Shown one piece after another: positions 1 to 10,423 of a stretch of DNA of 64,000 bases (position 1 is the stretch's first letter; each line of letters begins with the position of its first letter). A program made the translations under genes and the position numbers. The notes beneath the pieces were generated by a model that made no database searches, was not told the DNA's origin, and saw only the letters and a program-made list of their open reading frames with translations. This stretch comes from Miniphocaeibacter massiliensis (lineage in GTDB: Bacteria > Bacillota > Clostridia > Tissierellales > Peptoniphilaceae): assembly GCF_900232905.1 (NCBI RefSeq), contig NZ_OCTQ01000006.1, positions 1 through 64,000 of the forward strand, given 5' to 3'.

Positions 1-180
1 TTACAAAAAAACTTCTACCAGCAACAAGAAATGTTAATAAAAATACAAGAACAAAGACAAGAATTTAAAGAAGAATTTGAAAAGCAAATAAAAAGTCAGT
101 TTAATACTTTAAACGATAGAGAAGAGAATTGTAGAAGAGAAATACAAAAGTTAGAACAAGAAGTAGAAGAGGAGGTATAA
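1..180 (+). CDS. C-terminal end of a coiled-coil protein upstream of the LXG toxin (partial)
   Basis: An open frame enters from the left edge and stops with TAA at 178-180. The visible 59 residues are nearly all Glu, Lys, Gln and Arg with leucines spaced as in a coiled coil. It ends one base before the LXG toxin start, and its last codons carry that gene's ribosome site (GAGGAGGT), so the two are one operon. Small helical proteins encoded just upstream of LXG toxins serve as targeting partners for type VII secretion, and position and composition suit that role. The family cannot be decided from this fragment; it could be the end of a longer coiled-coil protein. Confidence 0.6.
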   Translation, partial: LQKNFYQQQEMLIKIQEQRQEFKEEFEKQIKSQFNTLNDREENCRREIQKLEQEVEEEV

Positions 181-181
181 C

Positions 182-2455
182 ATGGGGACAATAATAAAAC
201 CAGGAGCAATAAAGAACCAATCAACAAGCCTTATTAATACATTGCAAGAACAAAATAATTCATTAAACGATATGAAAGCAAGTATCTTATCTATACAAAA
301 CACAGAAGGATTAAAAAGTGATGCATGGGATTTATTAAAAAGCCAAATGGAAATAGGACACCAAAATGTAATAAATGATTTAATAGCTGCCAACGATTCA
401 GTAATAACAGACAGTAATACATTAATAGGAGCAGTGGGAAGTAAAGATTTAGACGAAGATGAGATTAAAAGTAAAATAGAACATTTAGAATCTATGAATA
501 ATATGTATAAATCTCAACAGACAAATTTATTAAATCAAAGTAAAACAAACCCAGCAATAGCATCAATGAATAGTACTGCACTGAATATTTTAGATAATGC
601 TATTTCTAAAAACGGAACAGAGATTGCAAAATATAAGGCTGACTTACAAAAAATTAGACAAATAGAAGCGGCAACAGAATCACTATATCAAAATTCAGAA
701 GGGCTGTATGATAATGTAAGAGCAGGAATAGCAGTATTAAATAAAGGTAGAAGTTCAGGATTTAGTTTACCAATGAATCAAACTGAATGGAAGTCAGCAG
801 TAGAAGAAGAAAAAGTTATATTAAAATTAAAAGAAAATGGGTTTGACGACCAGAGAATTAATCATATGAGGAGTATAGGAATTCCACCTAAAGTATTATT
901 AGTACAATGGAATACTTTAGAAACTGACGAAGATAGAGAATATTATTTGTTGATGGCAACAGGAAAAAAAGAAAATTATGATAAGGCTTTTGAGATAAAG
1001 CCAGGTAAATTATCAGACCAGTTATTTAAAGTGGTAGGAATTTATGGCAGGGCATTGTTAAATTATGATATAAAACATAATACTGTATATGACGAAGAGT
1101 TAGGGAAAAATGTAGTTATAATGGAGAAATTTGGAGTATTTAACCAAGCTCTTATGGATGCTGATACTATAATACATAGTGATGCAGTAAATGTATATAC
1201 TTATAGAGAAGAATATTATGATAGAATCATAAAAGGGATTAAAGATGTAAATAAAGATGAGATAGATAACTTAGCAAATTTATATGGTGATATTATTGCT
1301 AATAATGGCGACCCATACAGTAACCAAGTATTTAAAGATTTATTAGATAGTTACGATAATGGAGTGGCGTTGAAAAATTTATTAATGTCTCAAAATGAAT
1401 TTTTAATTGAAAGAAGATATAGAGAAAAAGGGATAACCTATGATGTATATCCTAAAATTGAAGATTTTAAATATATAGGAAATGGTGTATTTACTCAAGG
1501 ATTAAGATATACAGAAGAAAGAAATTTTTATGGATATTGGGAAACAATAGAGAAAAATGCAGAAATAGAAACACAAATACAAAATACTCCAACACAGCTT
1601 AAAGACTATATAGAAAATAGGAAAATTGACAAAAAAATAGAAGAGGAAAAAAATCTTGCAGAAAAGTATATATTAGATTCTTTTTTAAATCTTGCAATGT
1701 TAGGGGCAGATATATACATTGGAGCAGGAGTGACAATACCAGCTAGTGTAATCATAAATCTTGCATCAGAGAATGTAAATCCTATAGAGGGGTTAACAGA
1801 CGATTCACTAATAAAATCAAAAGGTGGAAGACTTGCAGCTGGTGCTATTAATACGGCAGGAAGTAGCCTGATAAATAGTTATAGAGAAAGTAAAAAACTT
1901 AATAAAAATATAGAAAAGATGTTAAACGAAATGTGGATGGGTTGGATTGGAGGTTCTGGAACATATAGCTACAAAGAACAATTACCAGATGGAACATGGA
2001 CAAAAAGAATAAAGTCAGAAAACCCTAATTTTATGGATGTTATAAATGTAAAACAATATTTTTTGGCTAGACAATGGGGAACTGGAGGCTTAGGAACATG
2101 GGCACCAGAAAATGTAGTTAAATTTTTAGAGAATAAAAAAGCAGGTTTAGATACTCAGATAACATCAAAAGAAAATGAGATAAATAAGATTCTTAAAGGT
2201 AGAAGCGTTGATGAGTTAACTCCTAGTGAAAAATTTGATTACAACGATAAAGATTCAAAGAACAAAGAGAATAAAGAGTATAAAAATTCGATAGAAAGAA
2301 TTCTTAGTGGCAAATATAAAGAAAAAGGTGAAGAAAAAGTAATTTTTGAAGATTTAGACCAATATAGAAAAGATGTAGAGAATGTTAATGATACATTAAG
2401 AGATTCTAAATATAAATCTTTAAAAGATTATTGGCAAGATGAATATACAAAATAA
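182..2455 (+). CDS. LXG-domain polymorphic toxin (expressed copy, T1)
   Basis: A 757-residue protein with the layout of type VII-secreted LXG toxins: a helical N-terminal LXG-like domain (about residues 1-205, including the motif LYDNVRAGIAVLN), a middle region with WNTLETDEDREYYLL (about 240-255), a Gly/Ala-rich hydrophobic stretch (about 495-560) and a charged C-terminal domain of about 150 residues. The C-terminal domain has a conserved core W-x3-4-G[LM]-x-[ST]W shared with the two long paralogues downstream. I do not recognise its activity. ATG at 182 follows GAGGAGGT. It is the only one of four copies with a start codon and ribosome site. The immunity gene follows after 30 bases. Because that partner is anchored outside the membrane, an extracytoplasmic target is likely (inference). 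Confidence 0.82.
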   Translation: MGTIIKPGAIKNQSTSLINTLQEQNNSLNDMKASILSIQNTEGLKSDAWDLLKSQMEIGHQNVINDLIAANDSVITDSNTLIGAVGSKDLDEDEIKSKIEHLESMNNMYKSQQTNLLNQSKTNPAIASMNSTALNILDNAISKNGTEIAKYKADLQKIRQIEAATESLYQNSEGLYDNVRAGIAVLNKGRSSGFSLPMNQTEWKSAVEEEKVILKLKENGFDDQRINHMRSIGIPPKVLLVQWNTLETDEDREYYLLMATGKKENYDKAFEIKPGKLSDQLFKVVGIYGRALLNYDIKHNTVYDEELGKNVVIMEKFGVFNQALMDADTIIHSDAVNVYTYREEYYDRIIKGIKDVNKDEIDNLANLYGDIIANNGDPYSNQVFKDLLDSYDNGVALKNLLMSQNEFLIERRYREKGITYDVYPKIEDFKYIGNGVFTQGLRYTEERNFYGYWETIEKNAEIETQIQNTPTQLKDYIENRKIDKKIEEEKNLAEKYILDSFLNLAMLGADIYIGAGVTIPASVIINLASENVNPIEGLTDDSLIKSKGGRLAAGAINTAGSSLINSYRESKKLNKNIEKMLNEMWMGWIGGSGTYSYKEQLPDGTWTKRIKSENPNFMDVINVKQYFLARQWGTGGLGTWAPENVVKFLENKKAGLDTQITSKENEINKILKGRSVDELTPSEKFDYNDKDSKNKENKEYKNSIERILSGKYKEKGEEKVIFEDLDQYRKDVENVNDTLRDSKYKSLKDYWQDEYTK

Positions 2456-2485
2456 AAAATTGATATAGGCAAAAGAGAGGAATAA

Positions 2486-3475
2486 ATGGAAAAAAAGAAA
2501 AAGGTATATTTAATTATAGGAGTTGTATTAATTTTAATAGCAATTATAGTTGCATACAAATGTTACGAAAAATATCAGTTTGAAAAAAATTTGCTTAGAG
2601 ATAATTATTCTGTTGATATACAAATAGAAGATTTTATTGAAGTAGGAAAAGGCGAAGGAAAATTCAAAGAAGATACTTTTATTGTTACAAATTCTGAAAA
2701 AATAGATAATATTTTATTATATGAAATAGATGTTTTGCCAGGGAAATATTTTGCTTATAAAAATTGTGATTATAATAGAGTATTCAATAAAAAAATTTCA
2801 GGAAAAACATTACTAGAGTTTAACTCAGCTAATATATATGTATATGATATAGATACAAAAAAACTTGTAAAAAATATAGATATAATGGAATGGTTAGAAA
2901 AATATCCGGAATATCAATTAATGAATGTTTATAATTTATTTAAAGATAGGAAAGGAGATTCATATGTAGGAACAGGTTTTATTGAAAAAAATGATTTAAC
3001 TTCAAAAGATGAAATAAGAGATGAAATATTTGAAATGTACTATAATTTATCTACAGAGAAAGAAATTAAAAATGACAAAAGTGTAAAAAAGGAAAAAATA
3101 TTGACTTTTTTAATGGATAAAAAAACTATAGAAAAAAATGAGAAATATGAAAATTTAATGTATGAAGAATCAGATGAAATATGGGATAATTTTTATAAAA
3201 AAAATAATTTTGTAGATGATATAACTATAGATAAATCATTTACTGAATTAAAAGAAGAAAAGGCATTAACCTTTAAATATATAGTATCAGACGGGAAACT
3301 TTATACTTATGTATCAGCACCAGCACTACCAAAAGAAAACAAAGAACTATATACTCGTTTTCCAGAATTAAAAAAATACCGAGACCAAGAATGGAGAATG
3401 GTAAAAATAGTATTTGCAAGTAAACCAACACCAGAAGAAGTGGTAGCAATGTTTACAGATGAAAGTAAACAATAG
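2486..3475 (+). CDS. Membrane-anchored immunity protein for LXG toxin (I1)
   Basis: A 329-residue protein with a lysine-rich N-terminus, one membrane segment (about residues 7-24) and a long hydrophilic domain predicted outside the cell. It is the first of four paralogues in the window (2486, 3821, 7145, 10424). They share a motif near residue 45-60 (IEDF-x-[ED]V-x-[KT]G-x-G-x-[FY]-x-[EG]DTF) and an almost invariant last 50 residues (PALPKENKELYTRFPELKKY to MFTDESK); the middle differs. Position directly after the toxin, paralogy in each cassette and variable/constant layout point to a cognate immunity protein. No named Pfam family is recognised. A terminator follows at once. Confidence 0.72.
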   Translation: MEKKKKVYLIIGVVLILIAIIVAYKCYEKYQFEKNLLRDNYSVDIQIEDFIEVGKGEGKFKEDTFIVTNSEKIDNILLYEIDVLPGKYFAYKNCDYNRVFNKKISGKTLLEFNSANIYVYDIDTKKLVKNIDIMEWLEKYPEYQLMNVYNLFKDRKGDSYVGTGFIEKNDLTSKDEIRDEIFEMYYNLSTEKEIKNDKSVKKEKILTFLMDKKTIEKNEKYENLMYEESDEIWDNFYKKNNFVDDITIDKSFTELKEEKALTFKYIVSDGKLYTYVSAPALPKENKELYTRFPELKKYRDQEWRMVKIVFASKPTPEEVVAMFTDESKQ

Positions 3476-3560
3476 AATATAATAAATAAAAAAGAAGTAA
3501 ATAGACAATACTTCTTTTTTATTTATAGAAATAATATATAATATAAATTACAAGTATATT
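3472..3560 (+). repeat. Inter-cassette spacer repeat (terminator plus TATAAT element)
   Basis: The sequence after each immunity stop codon is nearly the same in three places: 3472-3560, 4826-4911 and 8138-8223. It holds a GAAGTA/TACTTC terminator, then TTTATAGAAATAATATATAATATAAATTACAAG-like DNA with a TATAAT box (3537-3542, 4893-4898, 8215-8220). In the second and third copies it runs directly into codon 3 of a toxin gene, replacing the start codon and ribosome site. The copy after I4 (11402 onwards) keeps only the terminator part. It may be both a recombination boundary and a promoter for the downstream immunity gene (inference). Confidence 0.8.
3488..3520 (+). terminator. Terminator after immunity gene I1
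   Basis: Stem AAAAAAGAAGTA / TACTTCTTTTTT with a short loop and a T-rich 3' side, 13 bases after the I1 stop codon. Confidence 0.85.
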
Positions 3561-3582
3561 AATTAGAAGCTGATGAATTTTA

Positions 3583-3795
3583 GTGATAAGAAAAAACAAA
3601 GAGAATAAAGAGTATAAAAATTCTATAGAAAGAATTCTTAGTGGCAAATATAAAGAAAAAGGTGAAGAAAAAGTAATTTTTGAAGATTTAGACCAATATA
3701 GAAAAGATGTAGAGAATGTTAATGAATTATTAAATGAAAGATATAAGTTATCACTAAAAGACTATTGGCAAGAGCAGCACTATTTAGAAGATTAA
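3583..3795 (+). pseudogene. LXG toxin C-terminal fragment (silent cassette T2)
   Basis: Only the last ~68 residues of a toxin gene remain. From about 3592 it matches the end of T1 almost exactly (ENKEYKNSIERILSGKY, then KVIFEDLDQYRKDVENVN), then differs over the last 20 residues. There is no LXG domain. The formal GTG at 3583 has no ribosome site, and stop codons lie just upstream. It sits between the spacer repeat and immunity gene I2, 25 bases ahead of it. It is best read as an orphan toxin tip kept with its own immunity gene. Confidence 0.75.
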
Positions 3796-3820
3796 ATATT
3801 AAAACAAGAGGAACATAAAT

Positions 3821-4828
3821 ATGAAAAAAAAGAAAAAAATAGTTTTAGTTATAAGTATAATTATTATACTAACAATTGTAGCAATTATACTGGGATATAA
3901 ATACTATAAAACAAAAGAATTTGAAAAAAGCTTAGTAAAATCTAATGAATCTATTGAAATAAAAATAGAAGATTTTGTAGATGTAGAAAAAGGACATGGA
4001 AAATATGAAGAAGATACATTTATTGTAATAAATCCTGATAGTATAGATAGATGGGAACTTCAATTTATAAATGTGTTACCAGGAAAATACTTTGCTTACA
4101 AAAATTATAATTATGATAATGTACACAGGAAAGGAGAATTAGGATTATCTAGAAGAGATTTTAATTCGGCAAATATATATATTTACGATATAGAAACAAA
4201 AAAACTTGTAAAAGATATAGATTGTATGAAATGGTTAAAAAAATATCCCAATTATGAACTTATGATTGGATATAATTTATTAAAAGATAAATCTAGACAA
4301 ATCTACTTAGGTATGCAATTTATAGAAAAAGATGATATAGCTGTTGAAGATGGGAAAAGAAATAAAAGTTTTGATATATACTATAATTTATCTACAGAGG
4401 AAGAAATTAAAGATGACACAAGTAAGTTTAGTGTTTTTGATATAGGAAAAGAACTTTCTTTTTTACTAGATGAAAAAACTGTAGAAGAAAATGTTGAATA
4501 TCAAAACTTAATATATGAAGAGTCTGATGAGGTTTGGAATGAATTCTACCAAAAAGGAAATTTTAGTGCAGATGAAAATAGTAGAACAAAAAGCTTGAAG
4601 CAACTAAGAGAAGAAAAAGCTTTAATATTTGAATATAGTTCAGAATATGGGAATCTTCATATAGACCTTTCAACACCAGCACTACCAAAAGAAAATAAAG
4701 AGCTATACACTAGATTTCCAGAACTTAAAAAATACCGAGACGGGGAATGGAGAATGGTAAAAATAGTATTTGCAAGTAAACCAACACCAGAAGAAGTGGT
4801 AGCTATGTTTACAGATGAAAGTAAGTAA
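3821..4828 (+). CDS. Membrane-anchored immunity protein (I2)
   Basis: A 335-residue paralogue of I1: lysine-rich start, one membrane segment (about residues 6-24), extracytoplasmic domain, and the shared last ~50 residues. A ribosome site (AGAGGA) lies 8-10 bases before the ATG. Its middle region differs from I1, I3 and I4, as expected if each paralogue protects against a different toxin tip. The frame is complete although the toxin fragment before it is not translatable. A promoter-like TATAAT in the preceding spacer could drive it alone. Confidence 0.72.
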   Translation: MKKKKKIVLVISIIIILTIVAIILGYKYYKTKEFEKSLVKSNESIEIKIEDFVDVEKGHGKYEEDTFIVINPDSIDRWELQFINVLPGKYFAYKNYNYDNVHRKGELGLSRRDFNSANIYIYDIETKKLVKDIDCMKWLKKYPNYELMIGYNLLKDKSRQIYLGMQFIEKDDIAVEDGKRNKSFDIYYNLSTEEEIKDDTSKFSVFDIGKELSFLLDEKTVEENVEYQNLIYEESDEVWNEFYQKGNFSADENSRTKSLKQLREEKALIFEYSSEYGNLHIDLSTPALPKENKELYTRFPELKKYRDGEWRMVKIVFASKPTPEEVVAMFTDESK

Positions 4829-4843
4829 TAGAATATATTAAAT

Positions 4844-4877
4844 AAAAAAGAAGTAAGTAGGTAATACTTCTTTTTTA
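4844..4877 (+). terminator. Terminator after immunity gene I2
   Basis: Same GAAGTA/TACTTC hairpin with A-run and T-run arms as after I1, 16 bases past the stop codon. Confidence 0.85.
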
Positions 4878-4911
4878 TTTATAGAAATAATATATAATAT
4901 AAATTACAAGT

Positions 4912-7123
4912 ACAATAATAAAACCAGAAGCAATAAAGAACCAATCAACAAGCCTTATTAATACATTACAAATACAAAATAATTCATTAGATGATATGAA
5001 AGCAAGTATCTTATCTATACAAAATACAGAAGGATTAAAAAGTGATGCATGGGATTCGTTAAAAAGTCAAATGGAAATAGGGCACCAAAACGTAATAAAT
5101 GATTTAATAGCTGCCAATAATTCAGTAATAGCAGATAGTAATACATTAATAGGAGCGGTAGGAAGTGAAGACTTAGACTAAGATGAGATTATGTCTAAAA
5201 TGGGAGCTTTAGAACTTATAAACAAAGCATTTGAGGCTAAACAGAAAATATTATCAAATCAAACAAAACTAAATCCAACATCAGCTCCAATGAAATAGTG
5301 TTGCAATTAGTGTTTTAGGTAGTGCTATTTCTAAAAATAAAGGAGATATTGCAAAATATGAAGCCGACTTGAGGGAAATTAGAAGAATAGAAGCGGCAAC
5401 AGAATCACTATATCAAAATTCAGAAGGGCTATACGATAATGTACGAGCAGGAATAGCAGTATTAAATAAGAGTAGAGGTTAAGGATTTAGTTTATCAATG
5501 AATCAAACTGAATGGAAGTCAGCAGTAGCAGAAGAGAAAGATATATTAAAGTTAAAAGAAAAAGGATTTGACGATCAGAGAATTAATCATATGAGAAGTC
5601 TGGGAGTTACTCCCCAAATGATGTTAGCACAATGGAATACTTTAGAAACAGATGAAGATAGAGAATATTATTTGCACATGACTACAGGTAAAAAAGAGAA
5701 TTATGATAAGGCTTTTGAGATAGATCCAGATAAATTATCAGACAAATTATTTGAAGCAGTAGGAGTGTATGGTAGATTATTACAATTAGATGATATCAAG
5801 AGAAATAAAAGAGATAAAGATGGCAATATAATACTGGAAAAATTTGGAGTATTTAACCAAGCACTTATAGATGCCAAAGGGCAATAGTATAACTCTCAAG
5901 GAGTTATACTGACATATAGAGACAATTACTATGATAGAATTATTAAGGGAATGAAATCTCTTCAAAGAGAAGAATTAAAAAATCTAGCTAATGGATATGA
6001 AGATTTTATGGGGTCTCCTCAATATTCGCAAGAAATGGAAAGATATAATGAGGGGTTAGGATTAATAAATTTATTATTATCACAAAAAGATTTTTTAACA
6101 AAGAATAGATATTCTGAGACTGGAACAACGTATGATATTTATCCGAAAATCGAAGAATTTATATATAAAGGAAATGGAATATATTTTATGGGTTTAAAAT
6201 ATACAAAAGAAGAAAATCTCCATGGTTATAGACATAAAGTAGAAAAAAGTGGAGAAATATCAACTAGTTTTCTTAATACTCCAGACGAAGTTACACAATA
6301 TCTTAAGAATTTAGAAATTGATAAATTAAAAAAAGAAGCAGAAAATTTACCAGAAAAAGCTATAATGGATTCTATTTTAGGACTTGCAATGTTAGGAGCA
6401 GATATATACATTGGTCCAGGATTAACAATACCAGCTAGTATAATGATGAATCTTGCATCAGATAATATAGACCCTATAGAAGGTCTAACAGACGATTCGC
6501 TAATAAAATCAAAAGGTGGAAGACTTGCAGCTGGAAGTATAGATATAGCGGGAGGTAATTTATTAAACAGCTATAAAGATAGACAAAAACTTAATAATGA
6601 TATAGAGAGAGCATTACATGAAATGTACATGGATTGGTTTGGATCGGCAGGAATATATAAATATAGAATTCAAAATCCTAGTGGAGCTTGGGGGGAATAT
6701 ATAGAAGATTATCCATTGTATATGGATATAACTAATCCAAAAGAAATACACCATATGCAGAAATGGTATAGTGATGGTCTTACATCTTGGGCAGATAAAG
6801 AAACGGTGGAATTTTTAAATACAAGAGGTGGTGATATTGACAAAGAGATACTAGCCAAAGAAAAAGAACTTGGGAGACTTAAGAAAAAAGAAGGAGAAGA
6901 CTACGAAAAAGTAAAATCAGAAAAGGAAGAACTTGAGAAACAAAAAAATTCTATAGACAGAATTGTTGAGGGGAAATATACTATAAAAGAAAAAGGTAAG
7001 ACTGTAGAAAAAAATATTTTTGAAGATTTAGACCAATTTAGAAAAGACATGAAAGATTGTGAAGAAATTTTAAGAGAAAGAGATAATAATATAACTTTAA
7101 AAACACAATGGGAAAACAAGTAA
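4912..7123 (+). pseudogene. LXG toxin, silent and disrupted cassette (T3)
   Basis: Homologous to T1 from its codon 3 to the end, but the spacer repeat replaces the start codon and ribosome site. Four further lesions are visible: GAA to TAA at 5179, an extra A near 5295 that shifts the frame, TCA to TAA at 5480, and an in-frame TAG at 5885. From 5951 the frame is open to 7123 and encodes a T1-like middle region, the hydrophobic Gly-rich stretch and a divergent C-terminal domain with a WYSDGLTSW core. It cannot make a full toxin as it stands. Recombination through the LXG-coding part could still move the intact C-terminal part behind the T1 start. Confidence 0.85.
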
Positions 7124-7144
7124 AGTGTATATTAAGGAGAGTAA

Positions 7145-8140
7145 ATGAAAAATAAGAAAACTGTACTTAAAATATTATTAATAACTATAGTGTTAATATT
7201 GGCAACAGTACTAGTAATTTTTAGAAAAGATATTTACAAGTACTGGAAAGAAAATAGAAAGATAACAGAAAATTGGTCTGAAAAGATAAAAATTGAAGAT
7301 TTTGTAGAAGTAGGAACTGGTAAGGGAGTATATAAGGAAGATACTTTCTTTGTTGTAAATTCTGAAAATATTGATTATGTGACATTAGGTTTAATAAATG
7401 TTGTGCCAGAAAAGTATTTTATTTATGCAAATTTTAAAGCTGACTACATCTATAAAGAAAAACTGCGCCCACATCAAATATTAGATTTTAAAGAGGCAGA
7501 AATTTTAGTTCACGATATAGAAACAAAAGAACTTGTAAAAACTATTGACCTTTTAAAATGGATTAAAAAATACCCTGATTATGAATTTGATATCTTGAAT
7601 TATTTTACATTTAAAGGCAAAGGAGGAGATTACTACCTAAACACAAACTTTATTAAAAAATTAGAATTAAAACCTGGGGAAGAAGTTTCAAGCATTTCGA
7701 GAGATAAATTTCAAGTATATTATAATTTGTCTACCTACGAAGAAACTGAGATAAAAGAGGTAGAAGAAAGGTGGAATATACTTGACAAGAAAGTTGAAGA
7801 GGAAAATAGAGAATATTCTTCTTTAATATATGATGCAGAAGAAGTATGGGATAAGTTTGATAAAGAAACTAAATTGTTAGATAGTAATCCAGCGAAGGAT
7901 AAAAATATAGATGAACTTAGGAAAGAGAAATTACCAGATTTTTTTTATTATGTAGAAGAAGGAAAACTGGAGATTAAATTATCAACGCCAGCATTACCAA
8001 AAGAAAATAAAGAACTCTACACTCGTTTTCCAGAATTAAAAAAATATCGAGACCAAGAGTGGAGAATGGTAAAGATAGTGTTTGCAAGTAAACCAACACC
8101 AGAAGAAGTGGTAGCTATGTTTACAGATGAGAGTAAGTAA
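7145..8140 (+). CDS. Membrane-anchored immunity protein (I3)
   Basis: A 331-residue paralogue of I1/I2 with one N-terminal membrane segment (about residues 7-25) and an outside domain, 21 bases after the T3 remnant, ribosome site AAGGAGAG. The shared C-terminal ~50 residues are kept nearly base for base, while the middle has diverged. Its frame is intact beside a multiply broken toxin, which implies selection for immunity alone or recent duplication. Confidence 0.72.
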   Translation: MKNKKTVLKILLITIVLILATVLVIFRKDIYKYWKENRKITENWSEKIKIEDFVEVGTGKGVYKEDTFFVVNSENIDYVTLGLINVVPEKYFIYANFKADYIYKEKLRPHQILDFKEAEILVHDIETKELVKTIDLLKWIKKYPDYEFDILNYFTFKGKGGDYYLNTNFIKKLELKPGEEVSSISRDKFQVYYNLSTYEETEIKEVEERWNILDKKVEEENREYSSLIYDAEEVWDKFDKETKLLDSNPAKDKNIDELRKEKLPDFFYYVEEGKLEIKLSTPALPKENKELYTRFPELKKYRDQEWRMVKIVFASKPTPEEVVAMFTDESK

Positions 8141-8155
8141 TAGAATATATTAAGT

Positions 8156-8188
8156 AAAAAAGAAGTAGATAGATAATACTTCTTTTTT
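8156..8188 (+). terminator. Terminator after immunity gene I3
   Basis: Third copy of the AAAAAAGAAGTA / TACTTCTTTTTT hairpin of the spacer repeat. Confidence 0.85.
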
Positions 8189-8223
8189 ATTTATAGAAAT
8201 AATATATAATATAAATTACAAGT

Positions 8224-10410
8224 AAATTAATAAAACCAGGGGCAATAAAAAGACAATCAACAAGTCTTATTAATACATTACAAGAACAAAATAACTCATT
8301 AGATGATATGAAAGCAACAATTTTAAATATACAAAACACAGAAGGACTAAAAAGTGATGCATGGGATTCATTAAAAAGTCAAATGGAAATAGGACACCAA
8401 AATGGAATAAATGATTTAATAGCAGCTAATAATTCAGTAATAGCAGACAGTAATACATTAATAGGAGCAGTAGGAGACAAAGACTTAGACGAAGATGAGA
8501 TTAGAAGTAAAATAGAACATTTAGAATCCTTGAATAATATGTATAAATCTCAAAAGACAAATTTATTAAATCAAAGTAAAACAAACCCAGCAATAGCATC
8601 AATGAATAGTACTGCACTGAATATTTTAGATAATGCTATTTCTAAAAACGGAACAGAGATTGCAAAATATAAGGCTGACTTGCGAGAAATTAGAAGAATA
8701 GAAGGAGCAACGGAATCACTATACCAAAATTCAGAAGGGCTATATGATAATGTAAGGGCAGGAATAGCAGTATTAAATAATAGTAGAAGTTCAGGATTTA
8801 GTTTGTCAATGAATCAAACTGAATGGAAGTCAGCAGTACAAAAAGAGAAAGATATATTAACTTTAAGAAAAAAAGGGTTTACAGATGAACATTTTGAACA
8901 CATGAAAGAGATGAATACTACACCTTCTGAAGTATTACAACAATGGAATACATTAAAGACAAAAGAAGATAAAGAATTCTTTTTACTTATGTATTCAGGA
9001 AAAGAAGAAAACTATAAAAAAGCTTTTAAAATAGACCCTAACAATTTATCAGATGCTACAACAATGACAATGGCATGCTATGCTAGAAAATTGGCACAGT
9101 ATGAATTAAGATTAGAAGAAAAATATGGAATAGATAGTAAAGTATTTGAAAATTTCAACAATGCTATGATGAAAAGTGAAAGAGACTATGAATATATAGA
9201 TGCTTAGGGAGTAAGACATTCAACAGATATGAAGTATAGAGATGTTTATCTTGATAGGCTAGCTTCAGGAATGATGGCACTTGATGAATCGGAAAGAAGA
9301 GTATTAGAAGATATATATAGTAATATACAAAAAGGAGATTATCATATATCGAGAGAAGAGTATGATAAAATGTTTAAAGATTATCAGAAAAAAGTAGCTA
9401 TCACAAATCTTTTATTGTCAGAAAAACTTTTGTTGAATAAAATAAAAAAAGAAGAATATGGAGAATATCCAGTTTTAGGGATATCAATTAACAGACTAAA
9501 ATATGATCCAGAAATAAATGGATATAATTTTAACTTTAATTATCTTTCAGGATCATATAGTAACATGCCTGGAGAAATGAATACAAAATCAATATCTTCA
9601 GAAGTATTGAAGAGTGGAGAAGAATTTAAAGAATTTTATGATAATCGAGAATATCAAAAACTTAAAGAACAGAAAGAAAGACTACTTCAGGACTATATAT
9701 TTAACACAGCAATGTCTACAGCAGTAGTACTTACAAGTATATATGGTTCTCCATTGGCGGGTGCAGCATTAAGTGCATCTACTAATCTATTGGGAGGTTC
9801 TACAGACGTAGTAACAGAAATTAATGCTTCGAAAGGAATTACAGACCCTAAAGTTAGGTTAATAAGTGAAGGGCTAACTTCACTTGTTTTTGATACTGGG
9901 AAATATATTGCAGATAAAATGGAGATTGAAGGAAAAATAGAAGCAGATAATATAAAATATATAAATGAAAGATTTGGATTTGGGGGTAAATTTGGTATAA
10001 AAGGAGAAAAAATAGAATACTTAACGTTTGAAGGAATTAATAATCCAGAAATGAGATATCATTTGAAAAAATGGGATTCTAAAGAAGGCATGGGGTCATG
10101 GAGTAATGGTCGTCTTATTACTATAGGAGAAGAAAAAGTAGCGTGGGACAAAGATACAATCGACAAATTAATAAAGGAAAAAGCAAAAAAAGAGAGAGAA
10201 GATATAAGAGCTGGTCACAGTCATACTAAAGATAAAGAGTTAGCTGCAGTTGATAAAGAAGAAAGACTTGCAAAAAAATTAGTAGAAGGAGAAATAGACC
10301 TAACTAAAGATAAAGGTATAGGAGATTTTAGAGAAGGGGCAAAAGCATATGAGGACTTTACAGGTGACAATGCTGTTGAAAGATTTTTGGATTATGTAGA
10401 AAAGCAGTAG
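8224..10410 (+). pseudogene. LXG toxin, silent cassette (T4) with one internal stop
   Basis: Homology to T1 starts at codon 3, again joined to the spacer repeat with no start codon or ribosome site. The frame is open to an in-frame TAG at 9205-9207 and continues in the same frame from 9208 to 10410. The LXG part is almost the same as T1; after about residue 205 it diverges strongly. The second half has an Ala/Gly-rich hydrophobic segment (near 9700-9830) and a C-terminal domain with KKWDSKEGMGSWSNG. It is the least damaged silent copy: one base change plus a new start would restore a full toxin. Confidence 0.82.
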
Positions 10411-10423
10411 AGGAGAAAATATA

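Noticed and set aside
3472-8223. CRISPR or IS-type repeats in the spacer between LXG cassettes
   Set aside because: There are only three copies, spaced by kilobases of coding sequence, with no short regular spacers, no cas genes, no transposase and no target duplications.
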